From Rhodocyclaceae bacterium (GTDB lineage Bacteria > Pseudomonadota > Gammaproteobacteria > Burkholderiales > Rhodocyclaceae), in the NCBI GenBank assembly GCA_028713915.1, contig JAQTNK010000023.1:1-62899 (forward strand): a stretch of DNA of 62,899 nucleotides, written 5' to 3'. The translations under genes were made by a program, and so were the position numbers. The notes under the pieces were generated by a model. It saw only the letters and a list, made by a program, of their open reading frames with translations. It ran no database searches and was not told where the DNA came from. This document shows, one piece after another, positions 1-10,436 of the stretch. Each line of letters opens with the position of its first letter. The stretch's first letter is position 1.

Positions 1-403
1 GCACGTCCCAGCCGGTGTCGTGGCCAAGCGAGAACCACAGCGCCGGACGGTGGGCGACGAGTTGCGGCAGCAGTTCGTCGAACTGCTTGATCGAATGCGT
101 TTCGTCGAAGCCGAAATTCTCCCGCGCGCCTTCCGGGCCCTGGCGGTAGTCATCCCAGATTTCCTTGTCGGCGTCGCGCTCGCGGCAGAACAGGATGCTC
201 CGGGCATCTTCGCCGGCGACCAGCACCAGCACCGCCTCGGGTTCCGGAAAGCCGGTCAGGTAATGGAAATAGCTGTCGGCGCGGTACAGGTAGGAGGTAT
301 CGCGGTTGCGCAGCTTCTCGGGCGCGGTGGGAATGATGGCGACGCCCTCGCCCATGAGGGCGATGAGGCGGCGGCGGCGTTCGGCGAAGGGGGCGATGTT
401 CAT
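1..403 (-). CDS. pepP: Xaa-Pro aminopeptidase (aminopeptidase P), N-terminal part, cut by window edge
   Basis: The reverse strand reads MNIAPFAERRRRLIALMGEG, then a segment containing YLYRADSYFHYLTGF and FCRERDADKEIW. This is the N-terminal domain typical of proteobacterial aminopeptidase P, a cytosolic metalloprotease (M24 family) that removes an N-terminal residue preceding proline. Only about 134 residues are present, and the metal-binding pita-bread domain lies outside the window. The ATG at 403 is 7 nt after the murU stop, so it is probably the third gene of an amgK-murU-pepP operon. The family call rests on the N-terminal domain alone. Confidence 0.85.
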   Translation of the reverse strand, partial: MNIAPFAERRRRLIALMGEGVAIIPTAPEKLRNRDTSYLYRADSYFHYLTGFPEPEAVLVLVAGEDARSILFCRERDADKEIWDDYRQGPEGARENFGFDETHSIKQFDELLPQLVAHRPALWFSLGHDTGWDV

Positions 404-410
404 GTCGGCA

Positions 411-2081
<1,671 letters not shown>

Positions 2082-2094
2082 TTAAGCCTTTGAG

Positions 2095-2121
2095 AATGTT
2101 AGAATTAAGGATTCTAACATT
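2095..2121. promoter_or_regulatory. Perfect 11-bp inverted repeat between divergent amgK and lptD
   Basis: AATGTTAGAAT, then a 5-nt loop (TAAGG), then ATTCTAACATT. It is AT-rich in a GC-rich context and sits 18 nt from the amgK start and 45 nt from the lptD start. It could be a shared operator or a hairpin overlapping the two divergent -10 regions. No known regulator was recognised. Confidence 0.6.
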
Positions 2122-2165
2122 GGGCCATCGCGCGTCCGGGCGGCGTGCGGCGCAGAATCGTCACG

Positions 2166-4823
2166 ATGCCGTTGCGCGAATTCCTTTGCTGGGTAATGTT
2201 TTTCGGCATGGCCAGAACCGCCGTCGCCGAAAGCTTGCCGCCATTGCAGGTCGATCCGGCGCTGCTGGGCGGACCGACGACGGCGAAACCGCAAGCCGTG
2301 GCGGCGGCACACGCGCCATCGGCGCCACCGCCGGAACCGGCCGCCAAGCCGCCGGCATTGGCGGCGCCGCTGAGCGTCGCCGCGGCGACGCAGGTCGAGG
2401 CTTCGACGCAGGGCGCGTCCGCCGTCGTCGCCGACGCGGCGAGCGCGCCGGTGGCCGATGCCGCGGCCGCGCAGAGCGTCAAACCGCCGCTGGTGGCCGA
2501 GCGTCCGCTGCTGCCGCCGCTCTTTTCCGCCTACGTTGCCGCCGGCGAACTGCCGGCGCCGAAACTGAAGCCGTCCACGGTTCTGACGCCGCTGCCGCGC
2601 GACACCAAGGAGTCGCGCCCGACCTTCATCAGCGCCGACCACATCTTCGGCCGCACCGATGACGAGATGGTCGCCGAGGGCGCGGTCGAGCTGCGCAAGG
2701 CCGGCACCGTGCTCGATGCCGACCGGCTGACCTACTGGAGCCTCGAGGACGAAGTCGAGGCGCTGGGCAACGTCCGCCTGCAGCGCGACCAGGACGTCTT
2801 CACCGGCCCGAAGCTGCGCATGAAGGTCGAGGAAGATACCGGCTTCTTCGATCACCCGACTTACACGATGCCGCGCACGAAGCGCATCACGCCGGGGACG
2901 ACGATCGGCGAGCCCTTGGTACAGCCGATCAGCGTGCCGATTACCGCGCGCGGCGAGGCCGAGCGCATCGATTTCCAGGGCGAGAACCTCTATCACCTGA
3001 GCAAGGCGACGTACAGCACGTGCGCGGCGGGGAACCAGGACTGGGTGGCAAAGGTGGCCGACCTCGATCTCGACTACAACCGCGAGGCGGCCGAAGGCCA
3101 CGACGGCAAGGTGGTGTTCAAGGGCGTGCCCATCCTTTATTCGCCCTGGCTGAGCTTCTCCCTCGACAACCAGCGCAAGAGCGGCTTCCTGTCGCCGACG
3201 ATCGGCTCGACCAACACCGGCGGCGGCGAATTCAGCCTGCCCTGGTACTGGAACATCGCACCCGACAAGGACGCGACCATCACGCCGCGCGTCATGCAAA
3301 AGCGCGGCGTCCAGTGGGATGCCGAATATCGCTACCTCTATGATTCGGGCAACCCCGCCGTGCGCTACGAAAACCAGGCGCGGCTGGAGTACCTGCCGGA
3401 CGATCTCCTGGAGCACAAGAGCCGCTACAGCTACTCGGTGATTCATCAGCAGAACCTGGGCGGCGGCTTCACCGGCAACCTGAACCTGACCGGCGTCTCC
3501 GACGACACCTACTTCCGCGACCTGTCGAAGCCGGGAGCGATAGCGGCGAGCACCTACCTGCTGCGCCAGGGGTCGCTCACCTATGGCGCCAGTTGGTGGA
3601 GTGCCTCGGTGCTCGCCCAGCGTTACCAGGTGCTGCAGGATCCCGCGCTGCCGCCGGTCACGGAACTTTATCGCCGCTTGCCGCAGCTCAACCTGACCGC
3701 CAACCGTTACGACCTGCCGCTCGGCGCCGTCTTCAATTTCACCGGCGAGGCGGTCGATTTCGGCCATCCGACCAAGGTCACCGGCTGGCGAAACACCGTT
3801 TATCCGCAGCTCTCGCTGCCGATGCAGAACTCGTTTCTGCAGGTGACGCCCAAGATCGGCGTGAGCGTCACGCACTACGCGCTGGAGCGGCAGGATCCGT
3901 CGGTGCCCAACAGCCTGACGCGCGCGGTGCCGATCGTCAGCCTCGACAGCTCCGTGACGTTCGAGCGCGATGCCGAACTGCTGGGCCGCAGCCTGACGCA
4001 GACGCTCGAGCCGCGGCTCTATTATCTCTACGTGCCCAACCGCGACCAGAGCCAGATCCCGGTGTTCGATACCGGCCTGGCCGACTTCAACTTCGCCCAG
4101 ATCTTCGCCGAGAACCGCTATGCCGGCGGCGACCGCATCGGCGATGCCAACCAGCTCACGGCGGCGGTGACGTCGCGCCTCATCGATCCGGCGACGGGCG
4201 CCGAACTGATCCGCGGCGTCTTCGGCCAGCGCTTCTATTTTTCCGACCAGCACGTGACCTTGCCGGCGGTGATCGGGCCGGACGGATCGATCACGACTCC
4301 CGCCGAGACGGCGCGCACCGGCCGGACGTCCGACCTGCTGGCGGCGCTGTCGGGGCTGGTGATGCCCAAGACCTATGTCGATACGGGCTGGGAATTCAAT
4401 CCGCACGACAAGGCCACCGAGCGCTTGAACCTGGGCGTTCGCTACCAGCCCGAAACCGGCAAGGTGCTCAATGCCGGCTACCGCTACACCCGCGACCTGC
4501 TTGGGCAGATCGACGTCTCGGCGCAGTGGCCGCTCGGCGGCGGCTGGCATGCGGTCGGCCGCTACAACTATTCGACCAAGGACCGGCAGTTGATCGAGAC
4601 CGTCGCCGGCCTCGAATATGACGCCGGCTGCTGGATCGCGCGCGTCGTCGTGCAAAGCATCGCCACGCAGACCCAGCAGGCGACGACCTCGCTGTTCCTG
4701 CAACTCGAGTTGAACGGTTTCTCGCGGATCGGCTCCAATCCGCTCGACATCCTGAAGCGGACCGTGCCGGGTTACAGTGTCGTCAATCAGCCGTCCGTTA
4801 GCCCCACCAATTCATCCTACTGA
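2166..4823 (+). CDS. lptD: LPS-assembly outer-membrane protein LptD
   Basis: The 885-residue product begins with a hydrophobic signal segment ending near ARTAVA, followed by a proline/alanine-rich linker. Next is a periplasmic OstA-like domain (from about residue 150, RPTFISADHIFGR) and a long C-terminal beta-barrel rich in alternating aromatic strands. LptD with LptE inserts lipopolysaccharide into the outer leaflet. Outside the signal segment only two cysteines are obvious (YSTC and AGCW), fewer than the four of E. coli LptD, so a single disulfide is expected. The ATG at 2166 gives a good signal peptide; an in-frame GTG at 2145 is possible. surA follows 10 nt downstream, and its product folds LptD. 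Confidence 0.95.
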   Translation: MPLREFLCWVMFFGMARTAVAESLPPLQVDPALLGGPTTAKPQAVAAAHAPSAPPPEPAAKPPALAAPLSVAAATQVEASTQGASAVVADAASAPVADAAAAQSVKPPLVAERPLLPPLFSAYVAAGELPAPKLKPSTVLTPLPRDTKESRPTFISADHIFGRTDDEMVAEGAVELRKAGTVLDADRLTYWSLEDEVEALGNVRLQRDQDVFTGPKLRMKVEEDTGFFDHPTYTMPRTKRITPGTTIGEPLVQPISVPITARGEAERIDFQGENLYHLSKATYSTCAAGNQDWVAKVADLDLDYNREAAEGHDGKVVFKGVPILYSPWLSFSLDNQRKSGFLSPTIGSTNTGGGEFSLPWYWNIAPDKDATITPRVMQKRGVQWDAEYRYLYDSGNPAVRYENQARLEYLPDDLLEHKSRYSYSVIHQQNLGGGFTGNLNLTGVSDDTYFRDLSKPGAIAASTYLLRQGSLTYGASWWSASVLAQRYQVLQDPALPPVTELYRRLPQLNLTANRYDLPLGAVFNFTGEAVDFGHPTKVTGWRNTVYPQLSLPMQNSFLQVTPKIGVSVTHYALERQDPSVPNSLTRAVPIVSLDSSVTFERDAELLGRSLTQTLEPRLYYLYVPNRDQSQIPVFDTGLADFNFAQIFAENRYAGGDRIGDANQLTAAVTSRLIDPATGAELIRGVFGQRFYFSDQHVTLPAVIGPDGSITTPAETARTGRTSDLLAALSGLVMPKTYVDTGWEFNPHDKATERLNLGVRYQPETGKVLNAGYRYTRDLLGQIDVSAQWPLGGGWHAVGRYNYSTKDRQLIETVAGLEYDAGCWIARVVVQSIATQTQQATTSLFLQLELNGFSRIGSNPLDILKRTVPGYSVVNQPSVSPTNSSY

Positions 4824-4833
4824 CCCGACATCC

Positions 4834-6144
4834 ATGAGAAGCTTCCGCCTCGTCGCCACCTGCATCGTTCTTTGCCTTGCCGCCGGCGCCGTGCTGGCGC
4901 AGTCGCGCGCTCGCGCACCGGTCGAAGTGGACCGCATCGTCGCCATCGTCAACGATGAGGCGATCACGCTGCACGAACTGGAAGCGCGCCTGGCGACGGT
5001 CGAGCGGCAACTGCGCACGCAGGGCACGCCGATGCCGTCGCCCGACACCATGAAGCACCAGCTGCTGGAGCGCATGATCACCGATCGCGTTCAACTGCAA
5101 TACGCCAAGGAGACGGGACTTCAGGTCGCCGACGGCGAACTCGACGCGGCGCTGCGCCGCATCGCCGACAGCAACCGGCTGAGCCTGCCCGACTTCAAGG
5201 CGGCGCTCGAACGCGACAAGATCGCCTGGCCCAAGTTTCGCGAGGAAATCCGCGGCGAGATGGTGATCTCCCGCTTGCGCGAGCGCGAAGTGGATAGCCG
5301 CATGTCGATTTCCGAAGGCGAAGTCGACAATTTCCTCGCCAATCCGAAAAACGCCGACAGCGGCGACGTGGCCGTCAATCTCGCGCACATCGTCATTCGC
5401 GTTCCCGAACAGGCCGACCCCGGCCAGTTGATGCGCCTCGCCGCCCGTGCCCGTCAGGCACTCGACCAGATCAAGCACGGCGAGGATTTCGGCAAGGTGG
5501 CGGCGACTTTCTCCGATGCGCCGGACGGCTTGTCGGGCGGCGCCATGGGCCTGCGGCCGCTGGATCGCTTGCCGACGCTCTACGCCGATACGGCGCAAAA
5601 GATGAGCGCTGGCGAGGTCAGCGAAATCCTGCGCAGCCCGGCCGGATTCCATATCATCAAGGTGATCGAAAAGCGCGGCGGCGCGGCGATTCCGCATGCC
5701 ATCAAGCAGACCCACGCCAGCCACATCCTCATCAAGATCAACGAGCTCGTCTCGGAGTCGGAGGGCGAGCGCAAGCTCATCGCCATCCGCGAGCGCCTGG
5801 AGCACGGCGCCAGTTTCGCCGAGCTCGCGCGGCTGTATTCCAACGACCTTTCCGCCGCCAAGGGCGGCGACCTGGGCTGGCTCTACCAGGGCGACACCGT
5901 GCCGGAATTCGAGCGCGCCATGGATGCGCTGAAGATCGGCGAAATCAGCCAGCCGGTGCGCTCGCCCTTCGGCTGGCACCTGATCGTGGTGCATGAGCGC
6001 CGCACTGACGAAGCTTCGCCGGAGCGCCAGCGGCTGCTCGCGCGCCAGGCCTTGCGCGAGCGCAAGGCCGACGAGGCCTACGAAGACTGGCTGCGCCAAC
6101 TGCGCGACCGTGCCTATGTCGAGTATCGCCTCGAAGACCGATAG
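4834..6144 (+). CDS. surA: Periplasmic chaperone and peptidyl-prolyl isomerase SurA
   Basis: The 436-residue product has a clear signal peptide (MRSFRLVATCIVLCL to VLAQS), an N-terminal SurA chaperone domain starting at VDRIVAIVNDEAIT, and two parvulin domains (near VNLAHIVIRVPEQ and TQTHASHILIKIN), each with the GGDLGW-like or GGAMGL loop. It escorts outer-membrane beta-barrel proteins such as LptD to the BAM complex. It sits between lptD and pdxA in the widely conserved lptD-surA-pdxA-rsmA order, and its 3' end overlaps pdxA by 29 nt. Confidence 0.96.
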   Translation: MRSFRLVATCIVLCLAAGAVLAQSRARAPVEVDRIVAIVNDEAITLHELEARLATVERQLRTQGTPMPSPDTMKHQLLERMITDRVQLQYAKETGLQVADGELDAALRRIADSNRLSLPDFKAALERDKIAWPKFREEIRGEMVISRLREREVDSRMSISEGEVDNFLANPKNADSGDVAVNLAHIVIRVPEQADPGQLMRLAARARQALDQIKHGEDFGKVAATFSDAPDGLSGGAMGLRPLDRLPTLYADTAQKMSAGEVSEILRSPAGFHIIKVIEKRGGAAIPHAIKQTHASHILIKINELVSESEGERKLIAIRERLEHGASFAELARLYSNDLSAAKGGDLGWLYQGDTVPEFERAMDALKIGEISQPVRSPFGWHLIVVHERRTDEASPERQRLLARQALRERKADEAYEDWLRQLRDRAYVEYRLEDR

Positions 6145-7087
6145 CCGTCCGCTGATTGCCGTAACCAGCGGCGAACCGGCGGGCATCGGCCCCGACATCT
6201 GTTTGGCGCTGGCCGGCGCCGAACTGCCCGCGCGCATCCGCGTGCTTGGCGACCGCGGGCTGATCCGCGAACGGGCGAAGCTGCTCGGCATCGATGCCGG
6301 CGCGCTCGACATCGAACACGTTCCGCTGCGCGCGCCATGCGTGCCCGGCCGCCTCGATCCCGCCAACGCCGCGTACGTCATCGAACTGCTGGATCGCGCG
6401 CTCGACGGCTGCAGGCGCGGCGAGTTCGCGGCCATGGTGACGGCACCGGTGCACAAGGGCGTCATCAACGATGCCGGCATGCCGTTCACCGGCCACACCG
6501 AATACCTCGCCGAGAAGACCGGCACCCGGCGCGTCGTCATGATGCTGGCCGGCACGGGCGCGAACGCCGGCCTGCGCGTGGCGCTGGCGACCACCCACCT
6601 GCCGCTCAAGGATGTGCCCGCCGCCATCACGCAGCCGGAACTCGAAACCACGCTGCGCATCCTGCATGCGGACTTGCGCGCCAAGTTCGGCTTCGCCCAG
6701 CCGCGCATTCTCGTCGCCGGCCTCAATCCGCATGCCGGCGAAGGCGGCCACATGGGCATGGAAGAAATCGAGGTCATCATTCCCGTGCTCGACAAGCTGC
6801 GCAGCGAAGGCATGGACCTCGTCGGCCCGCTGCCGGCCGACACGCTGTTCACGCGCCGCGTGCTGGCCGGCTCGCATGCGCAGCTTGCCATGTATCACGA
6901 CCAGGGGCTGGCGGTGCTGAAGTACGCGGCTTTCGAGGACGGCATCAACATCACGCTCGGCTTGCCGATCCTGCGCACCTCCGTCGATCACGGCACCGCG
7001 CTCGATCTCGCCGCTTCCGGCCGCGCCGATCCCGCCAGCCTGTTCGCCGCGGTGCAAGCGGCCGCCGAGATCGTCGCGCGGCGATGA
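6116..7087 (+). CDS. pdxA: 4-hydroxythreonine-4-phosphate dehydrogenase
   Basis: The 323-residue product begins [20 protein letters not shown] and contains the PdxA motifs [29 protein letters not shown] and MYHDQGL, whose histidines bind the divalent metal. PdxA oxidises 4-phosphohydroxy-L-threonine in the DXP-dependent route to pyridoxal phosphate. The ATG at 6116 lies inside the end of surA, so translation is probably coupled. Its stop overlaps the rsmA start as ATGA. Confidence 0.95.
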   Translation: MSSIASKTDSRPLIAVTSGEPAGIGPDICLALAGAELPARIRVLGDRGLIRERAKLLGIDAGALDIEHVPLRAPCVPGRLDPANAAYVIELLDRALDGCRRGEFAAMVTAPVHKGVINDAGMPFTGHTEYLAEKTGTRRVVMMLAGTGANAGLRVALATTHLPLKDVPAAITQPELETTLRILHADLRAKFGFAQPRILVAGLNPHAGEGGHMGMEEIEVIIPVLDKLRSEGMDLVGPLPADTLFTRRVLAGSHAQLAMYHDQGLAVLKYAAFEDGINITLGLPILRTSVDHGTALDLAASGRADPASLFAAVQAAAEIVARR

Positions 7088-7866
7088 ACGGGCCGCTGGA
7101 GCCGCACCGGGCGAGGAAAAGGTTTGGCCAGAACTTCCTCGTCTCGCCGGGCATCATCCGCAATATCGTCGACGCCATCGCGCCGCGGCCGCATGACATC
7201 GTCGTCGAGATCGGCCCCGGCCTCGGGGCGCTGACCACGCCGCTGAGCGCACGCGTTGATCGCCTGCACGTCGTCGAGATCGACCGCGACCTCATCGCCC
7301 GGTTGCACGACAACTACTCGCCGGACAAGCTGGTCATTCACGAAGGCGACGCGCTCGAATTCGATTTCGGCAGCCTCGGCAGCGATCTGCGCATCGTCGG
7401 CAACCTGCCCTACAACATTTCCACGCCGCTGCTGTTTCACCTCGCCGGCTACGCCGCGCAGGTCCGCGACATGCACTTCATGCTGCAAAAGGAAGTCGTC
7501 GACCGCATGGTCGCCGCGCCTGGCGGCGCCGACTATGGCCGGCTCTCGGTGATGCTGCAGTACCGCTTCGACATGGAGCGCCTCTTCATCGTCCCGCCCG
7601 GCGCCTTCAACCCGGCGCCGAAGGTCGACTCCGCCATCGTGCGGCTGCAGCCGCTGCCGACGGCCGACCTGCTGGCGCGCGATGACGCGATGTTCGCCCG
7701 CATCGTCCAGGCCGCCTTCTCGCAGCGGCGCAAGATGCTGCGCAATACCTTGCGCGACTACTTCTCCGAAGAGGCGCTGACCGCCCTCGGCATCAAGCCC
7801 ACCGCCCGCGCCGAGGAATTGCCCGTGGCTGCCTACGTCGCCCTCGCCAACGCGCAGGTGCAATAA
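7084..7866 (+). CDS. rsmA: 16S rRNA (adenine1518-N6/adenine1519-N6)-dimethyltransferase
   Basis: The 260-residue enzyme (KsgA) carries RFGQNFLV at the N terminus, the SAM-binding motif [12 protein letters not shown] and the catalytic NLPYNIS. It dimethylates two adjacent adenines in the 3' hairpin of 16S rRNA during small-subunit maturation. The start overlaps the pdxA stop (ATGA). It is the last gene of the operon, followed at once by an intrinsic terminator. Confidence 0.96.
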   Translation: MNGPLEPHRARKRFGQNFLVSPGIIRNIVDAIAPRPHDIVVEIGPGLGALTTPLSARVDRLHVVEIDRDLIARLHDNYSPDKLVIHEGDALEFDFGSLGSDLRIVGNLPYNISTPLLFHLAGYAAQVRDMHFMLQKEVVDRMVAAPGGADYGRLSVMLQYRFDMERLFIVPPGAFNPAPKVDSAIVRLQPLPTADLLARDDAMFARIVQAAFSQRRKMLRNTLRDYFSEEALTALGIKPTARAEELPVAAYVALANAQVQ

Positions 7867-7869
7867 GAA

Positions 7870-7901
7870 ACGGCAGGCCTTGGCCTGCCGTTCTCGTCTT
7901 T
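7870..7901 (+). terminator. Intrinsic terminator of the lptD-rsmA operon
   Basis: A perfect 10-bp stem, ACGGCAGGCC / GGCCTGCCGT, with a 2-nt TT centre, starts 4 nt after the rsmA stop and is followed by a pyrimidine-rich tail, TCTCGTCTTT. Confidence 0.85.
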
Positions 7902-7926
7902 GGGTGCGGCGGTAGGCTGGTCGCTA

Positions 7927-8115
7927 TTACTTCTTCATCGGGCAGGTGTTGAGGCCCAGCAGCGGATAGAACGGGCAGAAGCCGACCGCGCCCGTGGCCA
8001 GCGGGATGATGCCGATCCAGGCCCACACCGGGCCGCCCATCAGCGCCCATGCGACGAGGGCCAGGCCGACGACGATGCGCAGGACGCGGTCGATACCTCC
8101 GACATTGAATTTCAT
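7927..8115 (-). CDS. Small DUF2892 (YgaP-type) inner-membrane protein
   Basis: The 62-residue protein starts MKFNVGGIDRVLRIVVG, then has two hydrophobic segments (about residues 10-26 and 30-46), and ends with a CPFYPLLGLNTCPMKK tail holding two cysteines. This matches the DUF2892 family of small membrane proteins often linked to rhodanese or sulfur functions. The ribosome site (TTAGGAG, 7 nt spacing) fixes the start at 8115. The promoter and a palindromic operator lie just upstream. The next host gene upstream before phage insertion was a Crp/Fnr regulator, now 39 kb away. The biochemical role is unknown. Confidence 0.85.
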   Translation of the reverse strand: MKFNVGGIDRVLRIVVGLALVAWALMGGPVWAWIGIIPLATGAVGFCPFYPLLGLNTCPMKK

Positions 8116-8148
8116 GGCAAGTCTCCTAAGGAGTGGGAAAGTGCGCGC

Positions 8149-8191
8149 ATTTAAGCACCGCCGCCAGGGCTTGTCTGTAACCAAGGTTACA
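8149..8191 (-). promoter_or_regulatory. Crp/Fnr-type operator with -10 element upstream of the DUF2892 gene
   Basis: TGTAACCAAGGTTACA (8176-8191) is a 16-bp palindrome with perfect 7-bp arms. On the minus strand a -10-like TTAAAT lies at 8154-8149, placing the palindrome centre at about -41.5 from the predicted transcription start, the usual class II activator position for Crp/Fnr proteins. The prophage copy of the target duplication overlaps the last three bases of the palindrome without destroying it. Confidence 0.6.
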
Positions 8192-8194
8192 AAC
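8189..8194. repeat. Left copy of 6-bp target-site duplication (ACAAAC)
   Basis: ACAAAC directly precedes the TGA left tip of the prophage and is repeated at 47300-47305 directly after the right tip. Short duplications of this type mark transposition by Mu-like phages. Confidence 0.75.
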
Positions 8195-8238
8195 TGAAGC
8201 GCGGCGCGAAAACTTTCGCAAATTCCTGAGATAAATAG
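8195..8238. repeat. Prophage left end with a subterminal transposase-site candidate
   Basis: The left tip TGAAGCGCGGCGCG is followed at its 31st base by CCTGAGATAAATAG (8225-8238). The right end, read inward, has CCCGAGATAAGTCG starting at its 32nd base (11 of 14 identical). Equal spacing from both tips supports the end assignment and suggests a transposase-binding site. Confidence 0.6.
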
Positions 8239-8279
8239 AAGCTAGCGAATTTACCACTGGAGAAATGTAATTGCGCCGG

Positions 8280-9074
8280 TTAAAAGAGTGATCCGTCACC
8301 TGGGCGCCAGTTCGTGACGACCAACTCGCGACTTTTCTCCGGCCGACCGTGATTGTTCCCGACGCTGTAGGGAATCTCCAGCTCAAGCGTCGGGAACCCT
8401 TGGAAGATTCGCCGGATGTCCTGATGGTCGTTGATCGAAACCATCGCCTTGCCCTTGCAGCCCCTGATTAGCCCCGCCATCGCCTCGTACTGCTCGATCC
8501 CGAAGGGCACGCCATAGCCCTCGGTCTGCCAGTAGGGCGGGTCCAGGTAAAAGAAGGTGTGGCTCCGATCGTAGCGCTTGAAGCAGTCCTGCCAGGGCAG
8601 GTTCTCTACCTGCGTCCCGGCCAGGCGCAGATGGGCCGCTGAAAGGCTCTCCTCGATGCGGCACAAGTTGATCGCCGGCGTCGTCGTCGCGGTGCCGTAG
8701 GTCTGGCCATCGACGCGGCCGCCGAAGGCATGATGCTGCAGGTAATAGAACCGGGCGGCGCGCTGGATGTCCGTCATCGTCTCAGGCGCGGCCATCTGTT
8801 GCCACTTGAAGACCTGGCGGCTGCTGATCGCCCACTTGAACTGCCGCACGAATTCCTCCATGTGGTGCTGCACCACGCGGTACAGATTCACGAGCTCGCC
8901 ATTGATGTCGTTCAGCACTTCGACCTGCGCAGGGTATGGGCGAAGGAAGTAGAGCGCGGCACCGCCGCAGAACACCTCGACATAGCACTCGTGTGCGGGG
9001 AACAGCGGAATCAGCTTGTCGGCGAGGCGGCGCTTTCCGCCAAGCCACGGAATAATCGGCAACGCATCCATCAT
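8280..9074 (-). CDS. Phage DNA adenine methylase (Dam/D12 class)
   Basis: The 264-residue N6-adenine methyltransferase has IPWLGGKRRLADKL at the N terminus (SAM-binding motif I), EVFCGGAAL, and the catalytic DPPYWQTEG near residue 178. It is the last gene of the late arm, at the extreme left end, a place analogous to mom at the end of Mu. It probably protects phage DNA from host restriction or alters regulatory sites. Two adjacent ATGs (9074 and 9071) are possible; AAAGG upstream favours the second by spacing. Target specificity cannot be read from sequence. Confidence 0.88.
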   Translation of the reverse strand: MMDALPIIPWLGGKRRLADKLIPLFPAHECYVEVFCGGAALYFLRPYPAQVEVLNDINGELVNLYRVVQHHMEEFVRQFKWAISSRQVFKWQQMAAPETMTDIQRAARFYYLQHHAFGGRVDGQTYGTATTTPAINLCRIEESLSAAHLRLAGTQVENLPWQDCFKRYDRSHTFFYLDPPYWQTEGYGVPFGIEQYEAMAGLIRGCKGKAMVSINDHQDIRRIFQGFPTLELEIPYSVGNNHGRPEKSRELVVTNWRPGDGSLF

Positions 9075-9218
9075 GAGCCTTTCACGGGCATATTTGTTCG
9101 TGCTAGGCTTCGGCCCGCCGTGTGCACGGTGGCGGCGCCTTGGCCTGACGCAGGCTCATTCTGCCGAGGGCGGCTTGGCGAGGTGCTCGAACACCGCGCC
9201 GAGTCGCGCCGTCCTTTC

Positions 9219-9686
9219 TTACTCCATCACCAGCGGCGGCAACTCGCCGATAAGGTCAGCGACGGTAGGCTGCGATCGCTGGCCAGCCTGCACCGCGGTG
9301 AGCACCTGGTAGCACGTCGCCCACACCGCCGATCGCCAGTTCAGGAAGGCGACGCCGTCAGCCTGGAACGGGTTGGCAACTGCGGCATAAGAGCACGCCG
9401 AGAGAATGCTGTCGTAGCCGTGGGCTGCCGCCTCGGCGTCGAGCTTCGCCTGCACGGCGCGGGTGTAGTCCGCCTCGGTGATCGGCGGCGGCACATATTC
9501 CGCAATCGCGCCGAACTCGCCATTCACGGCCGCTTGGAAGATCGTGCGGCCGTGCGACTCCGGATCGTCTGGGCTGGCGGCAAACGGAATTACTCCATAG
9601 ACGTCAGTCTCGATCATGCAGTGAATCAGCGTGTGTTCGGCGTTCGCCCAGGTCGGAGCCGAAACGGATGTAATGACGAAGTTCAT
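9219..9686 (-). CDS. Phage tail-fibre-associated protein, unknown function
   Basis: This 155-residue protein lies directly after the tail fibre gene (stop and start adjacent). Its C-terminal half contains AKLDAEAAAHGYDSILSACS and a WRSAVWATCY segment, a pattern I associate with the C-terminal part of many phage tail-fibre assembly proteins. A role in fibre assembly or as a small tail subunit is inferred from position. The 144 nt between it and the methylase hold only a 12-codon GTG frame and no recognised signal. Confidence 0.6.
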   Translation of the reverse strand: MNFVITSVSAPTWANAEHTLIHCMIETDVYGVIPFAASPDDPESHGRTIFQAAVNGEFGAIAEYVPPPITEADYTRAVQAKLDAEAAAHGYDSILSACSYAAVANPFQADGVAFLNWRSAVWATCYQVLTAVQAGQRSQPTVADLIGELPPLVME

Positions 9687-10436
9687 TTACGCGATCCTTT
9701 GAAAAGAGCTTGTATAGACGGCAACTCCATAGCCCCCGCTATCCGTAAGGTAAATTGCTGAACTGCACGCAGTGCACCGCCACGTTCCAGCTCCCACCCC
9801 AAAAGGATTTGGATAAGTCAGGCCAACTGCCGATTGGGCGCCGAAAATCGCGGACGCATAAGCTCCGATCGTACCGCCGCCGTTATCCTTGCCAACATAA
9901 TTCGCCCCATTCGCCGGCGTGTAGCCATACCCAGCCGCGGCTGCCGCCGCGATCTGCGCGGCCGTGATGGCGCCGTTGGCGCCATTGACCGACGAAACGC
10001 CGCCTTTTCCAAGCGAACGAAACTCCGCTCCGTCGCAGGAAATCGTCGCTGACAGCCCCGCGGCCAGCGTGATCGTCGCCGCGCCGTCGATGAGTTCGGC
10101 CAAGTTCGGATCCAGCGTGATCGTGCCGGCGCCCGTGTTGATGACCGTCACATTGAAGCCGTCGCCGAGCGTGGCCGCTGCGCTGAAGCTCAGCGTCCAC
10201 GTGCCGCTGCACTTGATGACCTTGCCCTGGTCGGCCGCCACGACCGTGTACGCGGCGGTCTTTGACATCGTGCTGGAGAAGGGCGCCATCAGCGTCTTGA
10301 GGGCGGTGGCTGCGGTCCCGTCTGCGCCGAGCAGCCCGACGAGGAAGTTATAGAGGGATACGAACCACGATTTGGCCTGGCCCTCGGTTTCTGTCGTGCC
10401 GGTCAAAACCGTTACATTGACAAGCGGCGTCGTCAT
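9687..10436 (-). CDS. Phage tail fibre protein
   Basis: The 249-residue product follows the J-like tip gene at once (the J stop at 10437 is adjacent to this start). It is rich in Gly, Ala and Thr with beta-type repeats (TLDPNLAELIDGAATITLAAG) and a GVSSVNGANGAI linker common in phage fibres and appendages. It is probably a receptor-binding or fibre component. The C terminus (SGGYGVAVYTSSFQ) would be the variable host-contact region. Confidence 0.65.
   Translation of the reverse strand: MTTPLVNVTVLTGTTETEGQAKSWFVSLYNFLVGLLGADGTAATALKTLMAPFSSTMSKTAAYTVVAADQGKVIKCSGTWTLSFSAAATLGDGFNVTVINTGAGTITLDPNLAELIDGAATITLAAGLSATISCDGAEFRSLGKGGVSSVNGANGAITAAQIAAAAAAGYGYTPANGANYVGKDNGGGTIGAYASAIFGAQSAVGLTYPNPFGVGAGTWRCTACSSAIYLTDSGGYGVAVYTSSFQRIA

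Noticed and set aside
2145-2165. GTG at 2145 as start of lptD
   Set aside because: It adds seven charged residues before the signal peptide; the ATG at 2166 gives a normal signal sequence. It is kept only as an alternative.
8171-8194. Prophage left end at TGTCTG (8172) or TGTAAC (8176)
   Set aside because: Neither gives a matching duplication at the right end, and both would cut the palindromic operator; TGA at 8195 gives TG...CA tips with a 6-bp duplication.
9075-9218. Very short gene (GTG, 12 codons) between the tail protein and the methylase
   Set aside because: Too short and without support; GTGTTCGAGCACC... could arise by chance in GC-rich DNA.
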